Positions 52,450 through 61,262 of a stretch of 64,000 bases of DNA are shown one piece after another. How positions within the stretch are numbered: the first letter of the stretch is position 1; every line of letters begins with the position of its first letter. A program made the translations under genes and the position numbers. Under the pieces are notes generated by a model. The model worked only from the letters and a program-made list of their open reading frames with translations. It was not told the DNA's origin and searched no databases. Origin of the DNA: JAKVBH01 sp049800955 (GTDB taxonomy: Bacteria > Pseudomonadota > Alphaproteobacteria > Rhodobacterales > Rhodobacteraceae); NCBI RefSeq assembly GCF_049800955.1, contig NZ_JBNAGA010000002.1, forward strand, positions 806,001-870,000, written 5' to 3'.

Positions 52450-53683
52450 GCTGCTCTCCCCAACGTGGCGGCTCCAGCGTGATGGGAGACATCAGGGGCC
52501 GTGTGTCCATGACGCCACCTGCGGTCAGCGCGGGAAATTCCGATTGCGCCCATTGCACCAGCTGCACAGCGGGCGAGCCCAGCAGGAGCCGCGCCGCAGG
52601 TTGGCTCCAGAGCACCTGATCGATGCTGTCGTTCGGGCGATACGTTCCGTCCGCAATGCCATCTGCATTCAGATCAGTTGCCGCAAAGTCCGACCAGTAA
52701 TTTCCAACGCCATCTTCTGCCCAGTCCAGCCATTTGGTCGAGACGTATTTGACCTGGGTGCGATTGCCGATGAAAGCATTGCCAGTGAGCTTGTTGCGCT
52801 CGGAGCCTGCGGTGAAATGCACGCCGATGCCACAGCGCTCGAACCGGTTGTTGGTGATCGTATTTTTGTGGGCATTGTAGACGAAGAGGCATTTGGTGGC
52901 GCCGTCTTTGACATAATTGTCGCGAACCTCTGAGCGGTTGGCGAAATTGAGCATCACGCCATGCTCCCGGTCCCCGATTGAGGCATTACCGATCACGCGC
53001 ACATTACGCGAATACATGATGGCAAACCCTAGATGGTTGCCGATGGAGATATTACCCGACACCTCGCTGTCATTGGCATACATGTAGTGCACAGCAAATC
53101 GCAAATCGCGGAAGCGATTGTTTTTAAATAGGTTCCGCTTGGAGGTATTGACGAATATCCCGTCGCGCCCCCAACGGACATCATTGCCCACTACTTCTGT
53201 GCCTGCGGCGTTCCAGAGGTAAATCCCGTTGCCGCGCCGGTTCATGCGGTGGTCCTGCCGGCCTTCAATCACATTGCCTTCGACGCGTGCGTTTTGCGCG
53301 CCATGCACGTCGATGCCGTAGAGATTGCCTTGCAGAACAGTGTTCGTCACGCGCGCGCCCTTGGCCTTTTTGGTCAGGGTGATGCCTGCGTCCTTCGTCT
53401 CATGGCTGTCGCCAGAGCCGGTGATATGGAGTGCGTGCACATGCACGTTTGGCGCGGACACTGTCAACACGGAGCCTTCCCCATTGCCGATGATCGACAC
53501 GCCCTCCTGCCCCTTGAGGGTCAGGGTCTTCTCGATAATCCCCGGGCCAGCATACTGGCCGGGTTGGAGCAGCAGAACCGAGCCCGGTTCTGCTGCGTCC
53601 AGGAGAGGCTGTAGCTGCGTGCCAGCCGCGGCCACAGGGCCGGACAGACACACAAGCAGACTTAATTTCAGCCACAGCCTCAT
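52439..53683 (-). CDS. nosD: NosD, periplasmic copper-chaperone-type beta-helix protein
   Basis: The 414-residue protein has a signal peptide (LWLKLSLLVCLSGPVAAA) and right-handed beta-helix repeats of the CASH type, for example NRRGNGIYLWNAAGTEVVGN and NRFRDLRFAVHYMYANDSE. It receives copper from NosL and delivers it with NosFY to NosZ. It begins 4 bases past the nosZ stop. Confidence 0.94.
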   Translation of the reverse strand: MRLWLKLSLLVCLSGPVAAAGTQLQPLLDAAEPGSVLLLQPGQYAGPGIIEKTLTLKGQEGVSIIGNGEGSVLTVSAPNVHVHALHITGSGDSHETKDAGITLTKKAKGARVTNTVLQGNLYGIDVHGAQNARVEGNVIEGRQDHRMNRRGNGIYLWNAAGTEVVGNDVRWGRDGIFVNTSKRNLFKNNRFRDLRFAVHYMYANDSEVSGNISIGNHLGFAIMYSRNVRVIGNASIGDREHGVMLNFANRSEVRDNYVKDGATKCLFVYNAHKNTITNNRFERCGIGVHFTAGSERNKLTGNAFIGNRTQVKYVSTKWLDWAEDGVGNYWSDFAATDLNADGIADGTYRPNDSIDQVLWSQPAARLLLGSPAVQLVQWAQSEFPALTAGGVMDTRPLMSPITLEPPRWGEQHEG

Positions 53684-53686
53684 TTC

Positions 53687-55600
53687 TCAGGTCGCCCGCG
53701 GCTCGACGAACATCCGGCCGCGCATCTCCATATGGAGCGCGTGGCAGAACCACTGGCAGTAGTACCAATGCACGCCGGGGCGATCTGCCGTGAAGGTGAT
53801 GGACGCGGTCTGTTGCGGTCCGACCTCCATGGCGACGCCATGGTTGGACAGGCAGAAGCCGTGGGTCACATCGTCGATGTCATCAAGGTTGGTGACATAG
53901 ATCGTGACCTCATCGCCCTGTTGCACTGTGAACTTCTCGAGGCTGAATTCCGGCGCGATGGAATACATGTAGACCCGCACCTTGTTGCCGTCCCGAATTG
54001 GTTCGGGATGACCATCCTCAAGATCAACACCATCCGCGGCCGCTTGTTGGCGCGCATCCTCCCACGAGGGGTCATCTCGGCTGTAGACGTTCACCGGATT
54101 CACCTTGGAGGCATGCACGATGATGCTGTCATGGGGTTCGGCAAATGTTGGGCCATCATGCACGACCTTCATCTCATCGCTGGAGATGTCGATGAGCTGC
54201 TCGTTCTCGGGCTTGAGTGGTCCGGTGTTGAGGAACCGGTCCTTGGAGAACTTGTTCATCGAAATCAGCCACTTGCCATCCGCTTCAGCGGTCTCGCCCA
54301 TGGAGGTCGAATTGTGGCCCGGCTGATAATGCACATCGACCTTGGAGATGATCGGGTCCACATCGGCGCCGTTATAGGCCTCAATCGCCTTGTCCATGTT
54401 CCACTTGGCCACCTGCGAATCCAGGAACAGCGTGGTGAAGCAATTGCCCTTCCCGTCAAACGCGGTGTGAAGCGGACCAAGGCCCAACTCGGGCTCGGCG
54501 ACAATGGCGGAGCGCGGGTCGGCATTGTCGGAGAACAGCGCATCGACTTTCGTTACATCGATGACGGAGACTGTCGGAGACAGTTTGCCATTGATCACGA
54601 TGTGCTTTTTGTCCGGCGCTGCGTTGCACCCATGCGGGCTGTTGGGGATCGGGATGTAGCGCGTGAGCTGTGAATTGGCAGTCTTGCGCCCATCGAGCAC
54701 CCGCACACCGTTGAGGATCTGGCCTTCTCCCGCAGCCACGGCTGCTTCAATCGCCGCAATGTTGAAGACGACGCAATGGTCCGTCTCATTTGCGGTCATC
54801 TCGGCAAGGTTCATGCCCATCTCGGAATTGTAGGATGTGGCAAAGGCATATTTGCCCTGATAATCCGCATCGCAGTTATCAAGGTTGCCCGACACGATCA
54901 CCTGCCAGGCGACCTTCATCTCATCGCCGTCGATGGCGGTGAAGATGTTGACGTATTCCTCAGGCTTGTCGAGCACAGAGCCGTCATTCACGAGCGGCGC
55001 TTCGTGTTCGCCATTGGCGAAGACATAGCCTGTGCGGGGATATTTCTGCGGACGCATACCATGGATATCCGCGGCATTGGGGATCTCGATGATCTTGTCG
55101 CACTTCATGACATCGCAGCGGATCCGGGCCACGCGGGTGTTGGCCTTGTCATTGGCGAAGATGTAACGCCCGTCATAGGTCCCGTCGGTGAAGGACATGT
55201 GCGGGTGGTGCAAATCGCCGTTGTCGTAGGTTTTCATGCCGCGCTTGGCGAGCATTTCCTTCGTTTCGGGCAGGAGGCCTTCAGTGAGGACCTTGAGGCT
55301 CTCATTGGTCTGGCCCCAACCTGTAGCGGAGCAACGGTTGAAGACGGGGATCCGCATCAGCTCGCGCATGGACGGGAAGCCCAGAATCCGCACTTCGCCC
55401 GTCTGGCCGGAGGACCAGAAGCCGTAGTATTCGTCCAACTCACCCGGTGCGAGGTTGAAATGGCCCTCTGCCGCCCGCGCAGGCGTGGCGGAGCCCAGCC
55501 ATGCGGTTCCCGTGGCGGCAGCAGTGGCACCCACGGCACCAGCGCTCATCAATTGCCGGCGGTTTAACCGCATCCGGGCTTTTTTCTCTTCTTCAGACAT
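53687..55600 (-). CDS. nosZ: Nitrous-oxide reductase, clade I (Tat-exported)
   Basis: The 637-residue enzyme reduces N2O to N2 in the periplasm. It has a twin-arginine signal (MRLNRRQLMSAGAVGATAAA), which marks clade I. The CuZ-ligand motif is DLHHPHMSFTDG, with further His in NGEHEAPLVND and the HCVVFNI region. The CuA domain at the C-terminus has THGFCLSNHGVAMEV and HWYYCQWFCHALHMEM with the two Cys, His and Met. It overlaps nosR by 8 bases. Confidence 0.98.
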   Translation of the reverse strand: MSEEEKKARMRLNRRQLMSAGAVGATAAATGTAWLGSATPARAAEGHFNLAPGELDEYYGFWSSGQTGEVRILGFPSMRELMRIPVFNRCSATGWGQTNESLKVLTEGLLPETKEMLAKRGMKTYDNGDLHHPHMSFTDGTYDGRYIFANDKANTRVARIRCDVMKCDKIIEIPNAADIHGMRPQKYPRTGYVFANGEHEAPLVNDGSVLDKPEEYVNIFTAIDGDEMKVAWQVIVSGNLDNCDADYQGKYAFATSYNSEMGMNLAEMTANETDHCVVFNIAAIEAAVAAGEGQILNGVRVLDGRKTANSQLTRYIPIPNSPHGCNAAPDKKHIVINGKLSPTVSVIDVTKVDALFSDNADPRSAIVAEPELGLGPLHTAFDGKGNCFTTLFLDSQVAKWNMDKAIEAYNGADVDPIISKVDVHYQPGHNSTSMGETAEADGKWLISMNKFSKDRFLNTGPLKPENEQLIDISSDEMKVVHDGPTFAEPHDSIIVHASKVNPVNVYSRDDPSWEDARQQAAADGVDLEDGHPEPIRDGNKVRVYMYSIAPEFSLEKFTVQQGDEVTIYVTNLDDIDDVTHGFCLSNHGVAMEVGPQQTASITFTADRPGVHWYYCQWFCHALHMEMRGRMFVEPRAT

Positions 55601-57764
55601 GTTCAGCCTCCTTTTTGAGGGTTCCGGGATGCGCTGCGAATGTCGCGAGCGGATCTCCCGAGGCGGCCACCTTGGCGCGCCGTTTCACTTGTTTGATGAT
55701 GACCGGGCACTTGGCCTCGGATTGGTAGAGCACCTGGCAATGCATGCAGTTGATGCATTCATTGGGGTTGATCTCACCGGTGGGATGAATGGCCTCGACG
55801 GGGCACTCGTTGGCGCAGGTGTGGCAAGGGTTGCCGCACTCACGGTAGCGTTTGAGCCAGTCAAACATGCGGATGCGCGCGGGGATCGCGAGTGCGGCGC
55901 CGAGCGGGCACATGTAGCGGCAATAGAACCGCTCGATGAACAGCCCGGCGATGAGGATCGCCAAGGCGAAGACCACAAAGGGCCAGTCGCGCACGAATTT
56001 CAGTATGATGGCTGTCTTGAAAGGCTCGACCTCCGCCAATTGCTCCGCCTGGCCCAGCGAGCCCAGCGAGACGGCGAACAGCGTCAGGAAGATCATGTAT
56101 TTCAGAGGCCAAAGCCGCTCATGCAGGCCCCAGGGCAGCTGCACCTGCGGGACGCGGGCGAAACGCGCCAGCTTGTTGGTCAATTCCTGCAACGCGCCAA
56201 AGGGGCAGAGCCAGCCACAATAGGCGCCACGCCCCCAGAAGAGCAGGGCGGCGGCAATGGCGAACCATTGGATGAAGACCAGCGGATCCAGCAGGAAGGC
56301 TTCCCAAGTAAATCCAGTCTTGAGCGATCCCGCCAATGCAAGGAGGTTGACCACCGAGAGTTGTGCATTGGTCATCCACCCCAGAAAGACGAGCGAGACC
56401 GTCAGGAAACCGATGCGGAACCAATAGAAGGCGCGCGCATTGCGCGTCACTTGCTTCTGGAAGAAGAACACGCCCGTGAGCGTCAGGAGCATCGCGCCAA
56501 GCACACCGATCTCGACCGTCTTGTCGCGCCAGATTCGCTGCCACAGCTCGGTCTTGGCTGTGGCCTCATCTTCCACGGCAGCGTGGACCACCGGCGCGGC
56601 TTTGATGAAGCGTGCGGGCAATTGGTAGCCCAGATCGAAGGTCAGAAAGGCTTTCTCGACAGGCCCGGTGGCGCGTTGCACCAGCAATTGCAGGCGCCAG
56701 GGCTCAGCCGGGTCAAACTCGGCATCCGCCGGGATCTTGAACAGATCAAGCTCCGTAAATGCCGGTGCGTCGGGGGCCGCGATCCGGCCCAGACGTTTGT
56801 GATCCCGGTCAAAGAACCGCAAGCCGCGATCGCCCTGAATGAGCTGAATGCGGTCGAAAATCCCGCCACGGACATAGCCTGAGCCTTTGAAGGAATAAGG
56901 GCCGCGTCCCACGACGAGAATGGCCTCCTCGCCCTCTTCCAACCAATCCTGAAGATTGGCGTATTCCGCATCGCCCAGCAGCGTCCGGCCAATCGTCGGC
57001 ATGGAGACAAGGGCGGCGCTCATCTCGATAAAGGTGTCGCCGGGATCGCCTGGCTCAGGGCGCTCGGCGGCTTTGGGATCGCCCGATTGGGTAAAGGCCT
57101 GATTGACCTGCCCAATGTCGAGGGAGAGCTGCCTGATCGAGCCATCTCCCAGAAGGGTGAACCAATCGCTGACGCTTTCGTCGCTCCGGTCCACCTCGCG
57201 GCGCGGTGCGGCCACTTGCGCTTCCAGCCCGCCAAGCCCCAGCATCCGGGCTACCTTGATCCCGGCACGGACAAGGGAATCGTCGATGACCATGATCGTG
57301 ACCGTGGCGCCCGAGATGATGTCGAGCTCATGGGCGGAGCCGCCCGAGGCCGCCTCGGCTTTGAGGTCCAGCCCGCGGTACCCTTCGGTGAGCGCTTTCA
57401 CCTTCCGGTCAGGAATGCCAATAAGCACAATGGGCTCGGAGTGTTTGACGAGATATGCGGCTGTGAGCACCGCGTCGGCATCAATACCTGCAACCACATG
57501 GATGGGCTTGCCGGAATACCCCGTGGTGCCCACGAAATCTGAGGTCAGAAAAACATGCGCGACCGTGTCACCGCCTTTGAGCACGGGAGCGGTCTTGCTC
57601 TCGGGATCAATCGCGCCAAAACCGTCGGCATCCGCGACAAAGTCTTGCGCTGTAAGGTCTGGCAGGAATTTTGCGAGCGTATCAGCCTGCACTGAAGATG
57701 CCATCGCGCAAAACGCCATAAGGCACAGGCTCGCCAATATTTGAGTAGCAGCAAGTCTTCGCAT
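55593..57764 (-). CDS. nosR: NosR, membrane flavo-iron-sulfur protein for N2O respiration
   Basis: The 723-residue protein has a signal peptide and a periplasmic FMN-binding domain (HELDIISGATVTIMVIDDS, with the Thr for covalent FMN). Six membrane helices follow, with the cytoplasmic CGWLCPFGALQE and CRYMCPLGAALA motifs. Two C-terminal [4Fe-4S] sites are CGNPCHTCANECPVEA and CINCMHCQVLYQSEAKCP. It feeds electrons to NosZ and is needed for nosZ expression. A box upstream is shared in type with nirS. Confidence 0.96.
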   Translation of the reverse strand: MRRLAATQILASLCLMAFCAMASSVQADTLAKFLPDLTAQDFVADADGFGAIDPESKTAPVLKGGDTVAHVFLTSDFVGTTGYSGKPIHVVAGIDADAVLTAAYLVKHSEPIVLIGIPDRKVKALTEGYRGLDLKAEAASGGSAHELDIISGATVTIMVIDDSLVRAGIKVARMLGLGGLEAQVAAPRREVDRSDESVSDWFTLLGDGSIRQLSLDIGQVNQAFTQSGDPKAAERPEPGDPGDTFIEMSAALVSMPTIGRTLLGDAEYANLQDWLEEGEEAILVVGRGPYSFKGSGYVRGGIFDRIQLIQGDRGLRFFDRDHKRLGRIAAPDAPAFTELDLFKIPADAEFDPAEPWRLQLLVQRATGPVEKAFLTFDLGYQLPARFIKAAPVVHAAVEDEATAKTELWQRIWRDKTVEIGVLGAMLLTLTGVFFFQKQVTRNARAFYWFRIGFLTVSLVFLGWMTNAQLSVVNLLALAGSLKTGFTWEAFLLDPLVFIQWFAIAAALLFWGRGAYCGWLCPFGALQELTNKLARFARVPQVQLPWGLHERLWPLKYMIFLTLFAVSLGSLGQAEQLAEVEPFKTAIILKFVRDWPFVVFALAILIAGLFIERFYCRYMCPLGAALAIPARIRMFDWLKRYRECGNPCHTCANECPVEAIHPTGEINPNECINCMHCQVLYQSEAKCPVIIKQVKRRAKVAASGDPLATFAAHPGTLKKEAEHV

Positions 57765-57814
57765 GGGCCGTGTGTCCTCCGGCCCCGATTGTCAAAATCT
57801 GGCCGGAAACCACC

Positions 57815-57828
57815 TTGACTTTGGTTAG
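57815..57828 (-). promoter_or_regulatory. Nnr/Fnr-type box upstream of nosR
   Basis: On the coding strand this reads CTAAC-CAAA-GTCAA, nearly identical to the nirS box. Its centre is 57 bases from the nosR start, so -41.5 placement gives a short leader (start near 57780). Confidence 0.72.
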
Positions 57829-57851
57829 GTTTGACCACTGCTGGCGTTCAC

Positions 57852-57882
57852 AAAAAAGCGCCGCGCGAGAGGCGCGACGCTT
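57852..57882 (-). terminator. Rho-independent terminator after the lactate permease
   Basis: Read leftward, AAGCGTCGCGC pairs with GCGCGGCGCTT (one G-T pair) and ends in TTTTTT. It separates the permease from the nosR promoter. Confidence 0.85.
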
Positions 57883-57907
57883 GGGTTTGTGTTGCGTTAT
57901 GAGAGCC

Positions 57908-59695
57908 TTACTCAGCCGGCACGCCTACAGCCTCAGTGCTCTTGGGCGTGCGTTTCCACGCCATAGCCCCAATGACCAGAGCAGGCCATGCCACTACGGC
58001 AATCCACCAGCCATTGAGCCCGCCCGCTATCAGCGCGGTGCCAATCAGGCCCGCTTGCACGAGGTAGTAGCTCAGGGGCAGCAGGACTTTGCGGATGATC
58101 TCACCCTCGCGGTTGATCAGGCCCACGGTCGCGGAGGCTGCCACCACATTATGCACGCAGATCATATTGCCCGCAGCACCGCCCACAGCTTGCAAGGCCA
58201 CAACGATGGCCGCACCAGCTGCACCCAGACCAATTTGATCAGCCGTTGAGAACTGGAAGAGCGAGAACATCATGTTGCTGATCGTGTTCGACCCGGCAAC
58301 AAAGGCGCCCATGGCCCCGATTGTCGGTGCAAACAGTGACCAGCTTTCGCCCGCAGCCGCCGCAATGCTTTCGGCCAGAACGATGGGCATGCTCGCCATG
58401 CTTTCGGAAGCCGAATTCAGGAAGACCTTGACCATGGGCACGGCCAGCAAAAGTGCGGGCGCGGCCTTGATCATGGTCCGCACCGCGGCGCGGAACGCGT
58501 GGCTATAAGTCTTGATCGGCATCTTGTGCAACGGGATCGTGAGCAGCGAAGCTGCAATCAGGATCGAGCCTGGCAGGTAGAGCGGCGTGACTTTCACACC
58601 AATGCCCGAGCCAAAGAGATCACTCATGGCCAGCGTCACGGAAGGCGAGACAAGCAGAGCCTTGATCTCGGGGATCGTGCGCGTCAGCACCAGCAGCACC
58701 ACGACGACACCGTAGGGCGCCCAGGCGCGCATGGTGTGCATCACACGGCCATGGATAGGGGGGTCTTCGTGCTGTTCCTGGTGGTGATCACCGCTCCAGT
58801 TGGCTTCCCATTCCGCGCGGGGTGGGAATTGGAAGTCATCTTTCGGCAGGAACCAGCCTTTGCGCGCGGCAGGCACAACAATCAGCAGAGCAATGATGCC
58901 ACCCACGAGCGAGGGGAATTCCGGGCCCAGAAGGGCTGCGATGATGTAGTAGGGCACCGTAAAGGCAAAACCTGCAAAGAGCGCGAATTTCCAGGCGCGC
59001 AGACCTTCGCGGAAGGAGCGTTTTTCACCGAAGAAGCGTGTGAGCATGGCCACCATGAGAAGCGGGATCAGCACGCCGATCATCGCATGCACCATCGCAA
59101 CATTTGTTGCGATATGCATCAAGTAGTCCATGAAGCCCATGGGTGCGATCGCGCCTTCGACCAGTGGTTGGTCAACAAGCCCGGTCTTTACACCAACCAG
59201 AATGGGCGTGCCCACAGCGCCGAAAGAGACCGGCGTCGATTGGATGATCAAGGCGATCATCACCGCGCCCATGGCAGGAAAACCCATAGCGACGAGAAGC
59301 GGAGCAGCAATGGCCGCGGGTGTCCCGAAACCGGATGCGCCTTCGATCAGCGCGCCAAAAAGCCATGCAATGATAATGGCTTGTACGCGACGGTCTGGCG
59401 AGATCCGGGCGAAGCCAAGCCGGATTGACCGGATGCCGCCGCTTTCTTCCAAGGTATAAAGCAGCAAGATCGCGCCAAACACGATGAATAGCAGGCTGAC
59501 TGCGGTCACGACGCCATTCACAGACGCGCCGGCCACGACTTCGGGGGCTGTCCCCCACAAAAACAAGGCCGTCAAGGCCGTCACACCATAGGCGACAGCC
59601 ATGGAAAACTTGGCGGAACGGGCCAGGACGACGAGTAGCAGAAACACCGTCGCAATTGGCAGCAACGCCAACAAAAAGCTGAGTACTGGGGACAT
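57908..59695 (-). CDS. lctP: L-lactate permease
   Basis: The 595-residue membrane protein has 12-14 helices of the LctP/LldP family. Diagnostic segments are GALIEGASGFGTPAAI, FPAMGAVMIALIIQSTPVSF and NMICVHNVVAASATVGL. It imports L-lactate (and related 2-hydroxy acids) with protons. The GTG at 59851 would add 52 hydrophilic residues with no ribosome site; the ATG at 59695 has GGAGG 5 bases upstream and starts with a membrane helix. It is encoded away from lldD (26,545) but fits the same pathway. Confidence 0.9.
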   Translation of the reverse strand: MSPVLSFLLALLPIATVFLLLVVLARSAKFSMAVAYGVTALTALFLWGTAPEVVAGASVNGVVTAVSLLFIVFGAILLLYTLEESGGIRSIRLGFARISPDRRVQAIIIAWLFGALIEGASGFGTPAAIAAPLLVAMGFPAMGAVMIALIIQSTPVSFGAVGTPILVGVKTGLVDQPLVEGAIAPMGFMDYLMHIATNVAMVHAMIGVLIPLLMVAMLTRFFGEKRSFREGLRAWKFALFAGFAFTVPYYIIAALLGPEFPSLVGGIIALLIVVPAARKGWFLPKDDFQFPPRAEWEANWSGDHHQEQHEDPPIHGRVMHTMRAWAPYGVVVVLLVLTRTIPEIKALLVSPSVTLAMSDLFGSGIGVKVTPLYLPGSILIAASLLTIPLHKMPIKTYSHAFRAAVRTMIKAAPALLLAVPMVKVFLNSASESMASMPIVLAESIAAAAGESWSLFAPTIGAMGAFVAGSNTISNMMFSLFQFSTADQIGLGAAGAAIVVALQAVGGAAGNMICVHNVVAASATVGLINREGEIIRKVLLPLSYYLVQAGLIGTALIAGGLNGWWIAVVAWPALVIGAMAWKRTPKSTEAVGVPAE

Positions 59696-59970
59696 ATCTT
59701 CCTCCATCCCAAACGGGCTTGGGCGAACCTTGCCGCCCAGTTCACGATCCGGTGGCGTATCGCCTTGCCGGATCAATTCGGTTTCACCCTGTTTGCGGCT
59801 GATCACGTCCAGATCAGTCGGCGTGTCTGATGGTTTGTTGACCTGCGACACGCATGCCCGGTGAACTGCCGTGCACGTCCGGCTGCCGGGATCGTTCGTG
59901 TGAAATAGCCTCTGCAGTGCATGTGCCGGTCATCGCGGCACGAGTCTATTTGTGCGGAGCGGGATTTCAC

Positions 59971-59999
59971 TTGGTATACAATGGTAAACTAAATTTACC
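59971..59999. promoter_or_regulatory. Candidate operator cluster upstream of lctP
   Basis: TTGGTATACAAT differs by one base from the TTGGT-N3-ACCAA type bound by FadR-subfamily regulators such as LldR and PdhR. It is followed directly by GGTAAA-CTAAA-TTTACC, a perfect inverted repeat. Both are about 275-305 bases before the lctP start and about 200 bases before the FCD gene. Confidence 0.45.
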
Positions 60000-60139
60000 T
60001 TTTGAGTCGATGCGTCAAAAGGCCTTGGCGAAAAACTGGAGATTTTGAGGATTTTGCTCTAGTGTGCACATCGCGAGATGTTCCTTATTTTAAAGGCTTT
60101 AATGCAATGTCGAGTGTGCGAGTTGTGTGTTCAGGTCTG

Positions 60140-60157
60140 ATGTCGTTCACACGACAT
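60140..60157. promoter_or_regulatory. Perfect 18-bp interrupted palindrome before the FCD gene
   Basis: ATGTCGT-TCAC-ACGACAT forms a 7-4-7 inverted repeat 39 bases before the ATG of the FCD-domain gene. Its form suits a dimeric regulator, possibly the FCD protein's full-length relative or the protein itself. Confidence 0.45.
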
Positions 60158-60195
60158 TCATCAGAAGTTGATCACAATGCACGCCGATTCTTGTT

Positions 60196-60828
60196 ATGCG
60201 CGACTCATCCCGAGTGCGGAAAGACGTGGGCCTTTTGACACAAGCGAAACCTCCCCTTGATAAGACCAGCCCCGGTTCAACACGGGAGGTTGCCGATCAG
60301 ATCGCCGCGCTCGATGTGGATGAATTCAAGGACACGCTGGAGCTGCGGGCGACGCTGGATTACATGGCGGTCAAGATGGCGGCGGACCAACGGAGCGACG
60401 CGGATTGCGACAAGCTCCGTGTCTGTGCTGTGTCGATTGAGGCCGTTTGTGGCGTGGTGGATATCGAGGCGGCAATTGCAAGCGAAGTTGCGCTCTATGC
60501 TGCCATCTACAGTGCCACCCAAAATGACATGTTGTGCCAGCTGGCCGATGGATTTGGGGAACGGATTCAGGAGAATATACGGCAAAACAGGCTGCGCCTG
60601 AACGGCTCGGAAGTCACACGGCGCATTTTGCGCGATCAGCAGGGTGATATTATCGATGCCATTCTGCGCAAGGATGGGGTTGCGGCGGGCGACGCGTTGC
60701 TATTGCATTTGGCATTTATCCGCGAAGCGCTTGTTGAACTGGAGGCGGTCGAGCTGCGCCTTGCTCAAATTCAGAAGAATCTGGACAACGCGAAGCTCTG
60801 CATGGACCCTGAAGGCGCGCCCAGCTAG
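60196..60828 (+). CDS. FCD-domain (FadR C-terminal-like) protein lacking a recognisable HTH
   Basis: The protein has up to 210 residues. From residue ~40 it is all-helical and matches the FCD ligand-binding domain of FadR-subfamily GntR regulators: DTLELRATLDYMAVKMAA, FH-type helix EVALYAAIYSATQNDMLCQL and DAILRKDGVAAGDALLLHLA. The usual N-terminal winged helix of about 70 residues is absent, and neither upstream frame supplies one. The start is uncertain: ATG 60196, GTG 60214, GTG 60226 and TTG 60235 are all possible and none has a strong ribosome site. It may be a degraded or specialised lactate-responsive regulator. Confidence 0.65.
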   Translation: MRDSSRVRKDVGLLTQAKPPLDKTSPGSTREVADQIAALDVDEFKDTLELRATLDYMAVKMAADQRSDADCDKLRVCAVSIEAVCGVVDIEAAIASEVALYAAIYSATQNDMLCQLADGFGERIQENIRQNRLRLNGSEVTRRILRDQQGDIIDAILRKDGVAAGDALLLHLAFIREALVELEAVELRLAQIQKNLDNAKLCMDPEGAPS

Positions 60829-61250
60829 CGGATCACAAAGACCGATTGGGTCGCATGCCGTGCAACGCGCGCCGCGTTGGGTCCAATGAGATAATCCTTG
60901 AGTTCGGGGCGATGGGCCCCCACGAAAATCCCGTCTGCATTCAAGGAATTCGCCATCTTGATGATCTGATCATAGACGGTGCCATGGGTGATATGCAGCT
61001 CTGTATCAATCGCTTCAGGGATCGCAGCCTTCGCCCAATCCGCGAGAGCGGTCCTGACTTTGGCAGTAACGTCCTTGGAGATTTGTTGATTGAGAGACGC
61101 CCCGACAATGGCCATGCCAGCATCCGGGATCACGTTGAGAATGTGGAGCTTGGCGTTCTCAGCCTTGGCCATTGTTGCCGCCGCATGCGCCGCACGCGCC
61201 CCGCCTTCAGGATCATTGATATCGACGGTCAGGAGAAGTGTCTTGAACAT
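60825..61250 (-). CDS. Universal stress protein, UspA family
   Basis: The 141-residue protein starts MFKTLLLTVDINDPEG. The ATP-binding type C-terminal segment is GIFVGAHRPELKDYLIGPNA, followed by VARHATQSVFVIR. It follows the fused TRAP permease gene by 12 bases with an AAGGAGGG ribosome site. Usp proteins next to TRAP genes, such as TeaD in Halomonas, modulate transport, so a similar role is plausible. Confidence 0.88.
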   Translation of the reverse strand: MFKTLLLTVDINDPEGGARAAHAAATMAKAENAKLHILNVIPDAGMAIVGASLNQQISKDVTAKVRTALADWAKAAIPEAIDTELHITHGTVYDQIIKMANSLNADGIFVGAHRPELKDYLIGPNAARVARHATQSVFVIR

Positions 61251-61262
61251 GTTTCGCCCTCC

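Larger units (their letters stand above)
59696..60195. other. Intergenic region between lctP and the FCD-domain gene
   Basis: About 500 bp. It holds a GntR-type operator candidate (59971-59982), a perfect 6-5-6 inverted repeat (59983-59999) and a perfect 7-4-7 inverted repeat (60140-60157). The part from 59696 to 59851 is an in-frame extension of lctP that could be coding but lacks a ribosome site. Confidence 0.55.

Noticed and set aside
59696..59851. In-frame N-terminal extension of the lactate permease starting at GTG 59851
   Set aside because: It has no ribosome site, while ATG 59695 has GGAGG at ideal distance and begins the first membrane helix.
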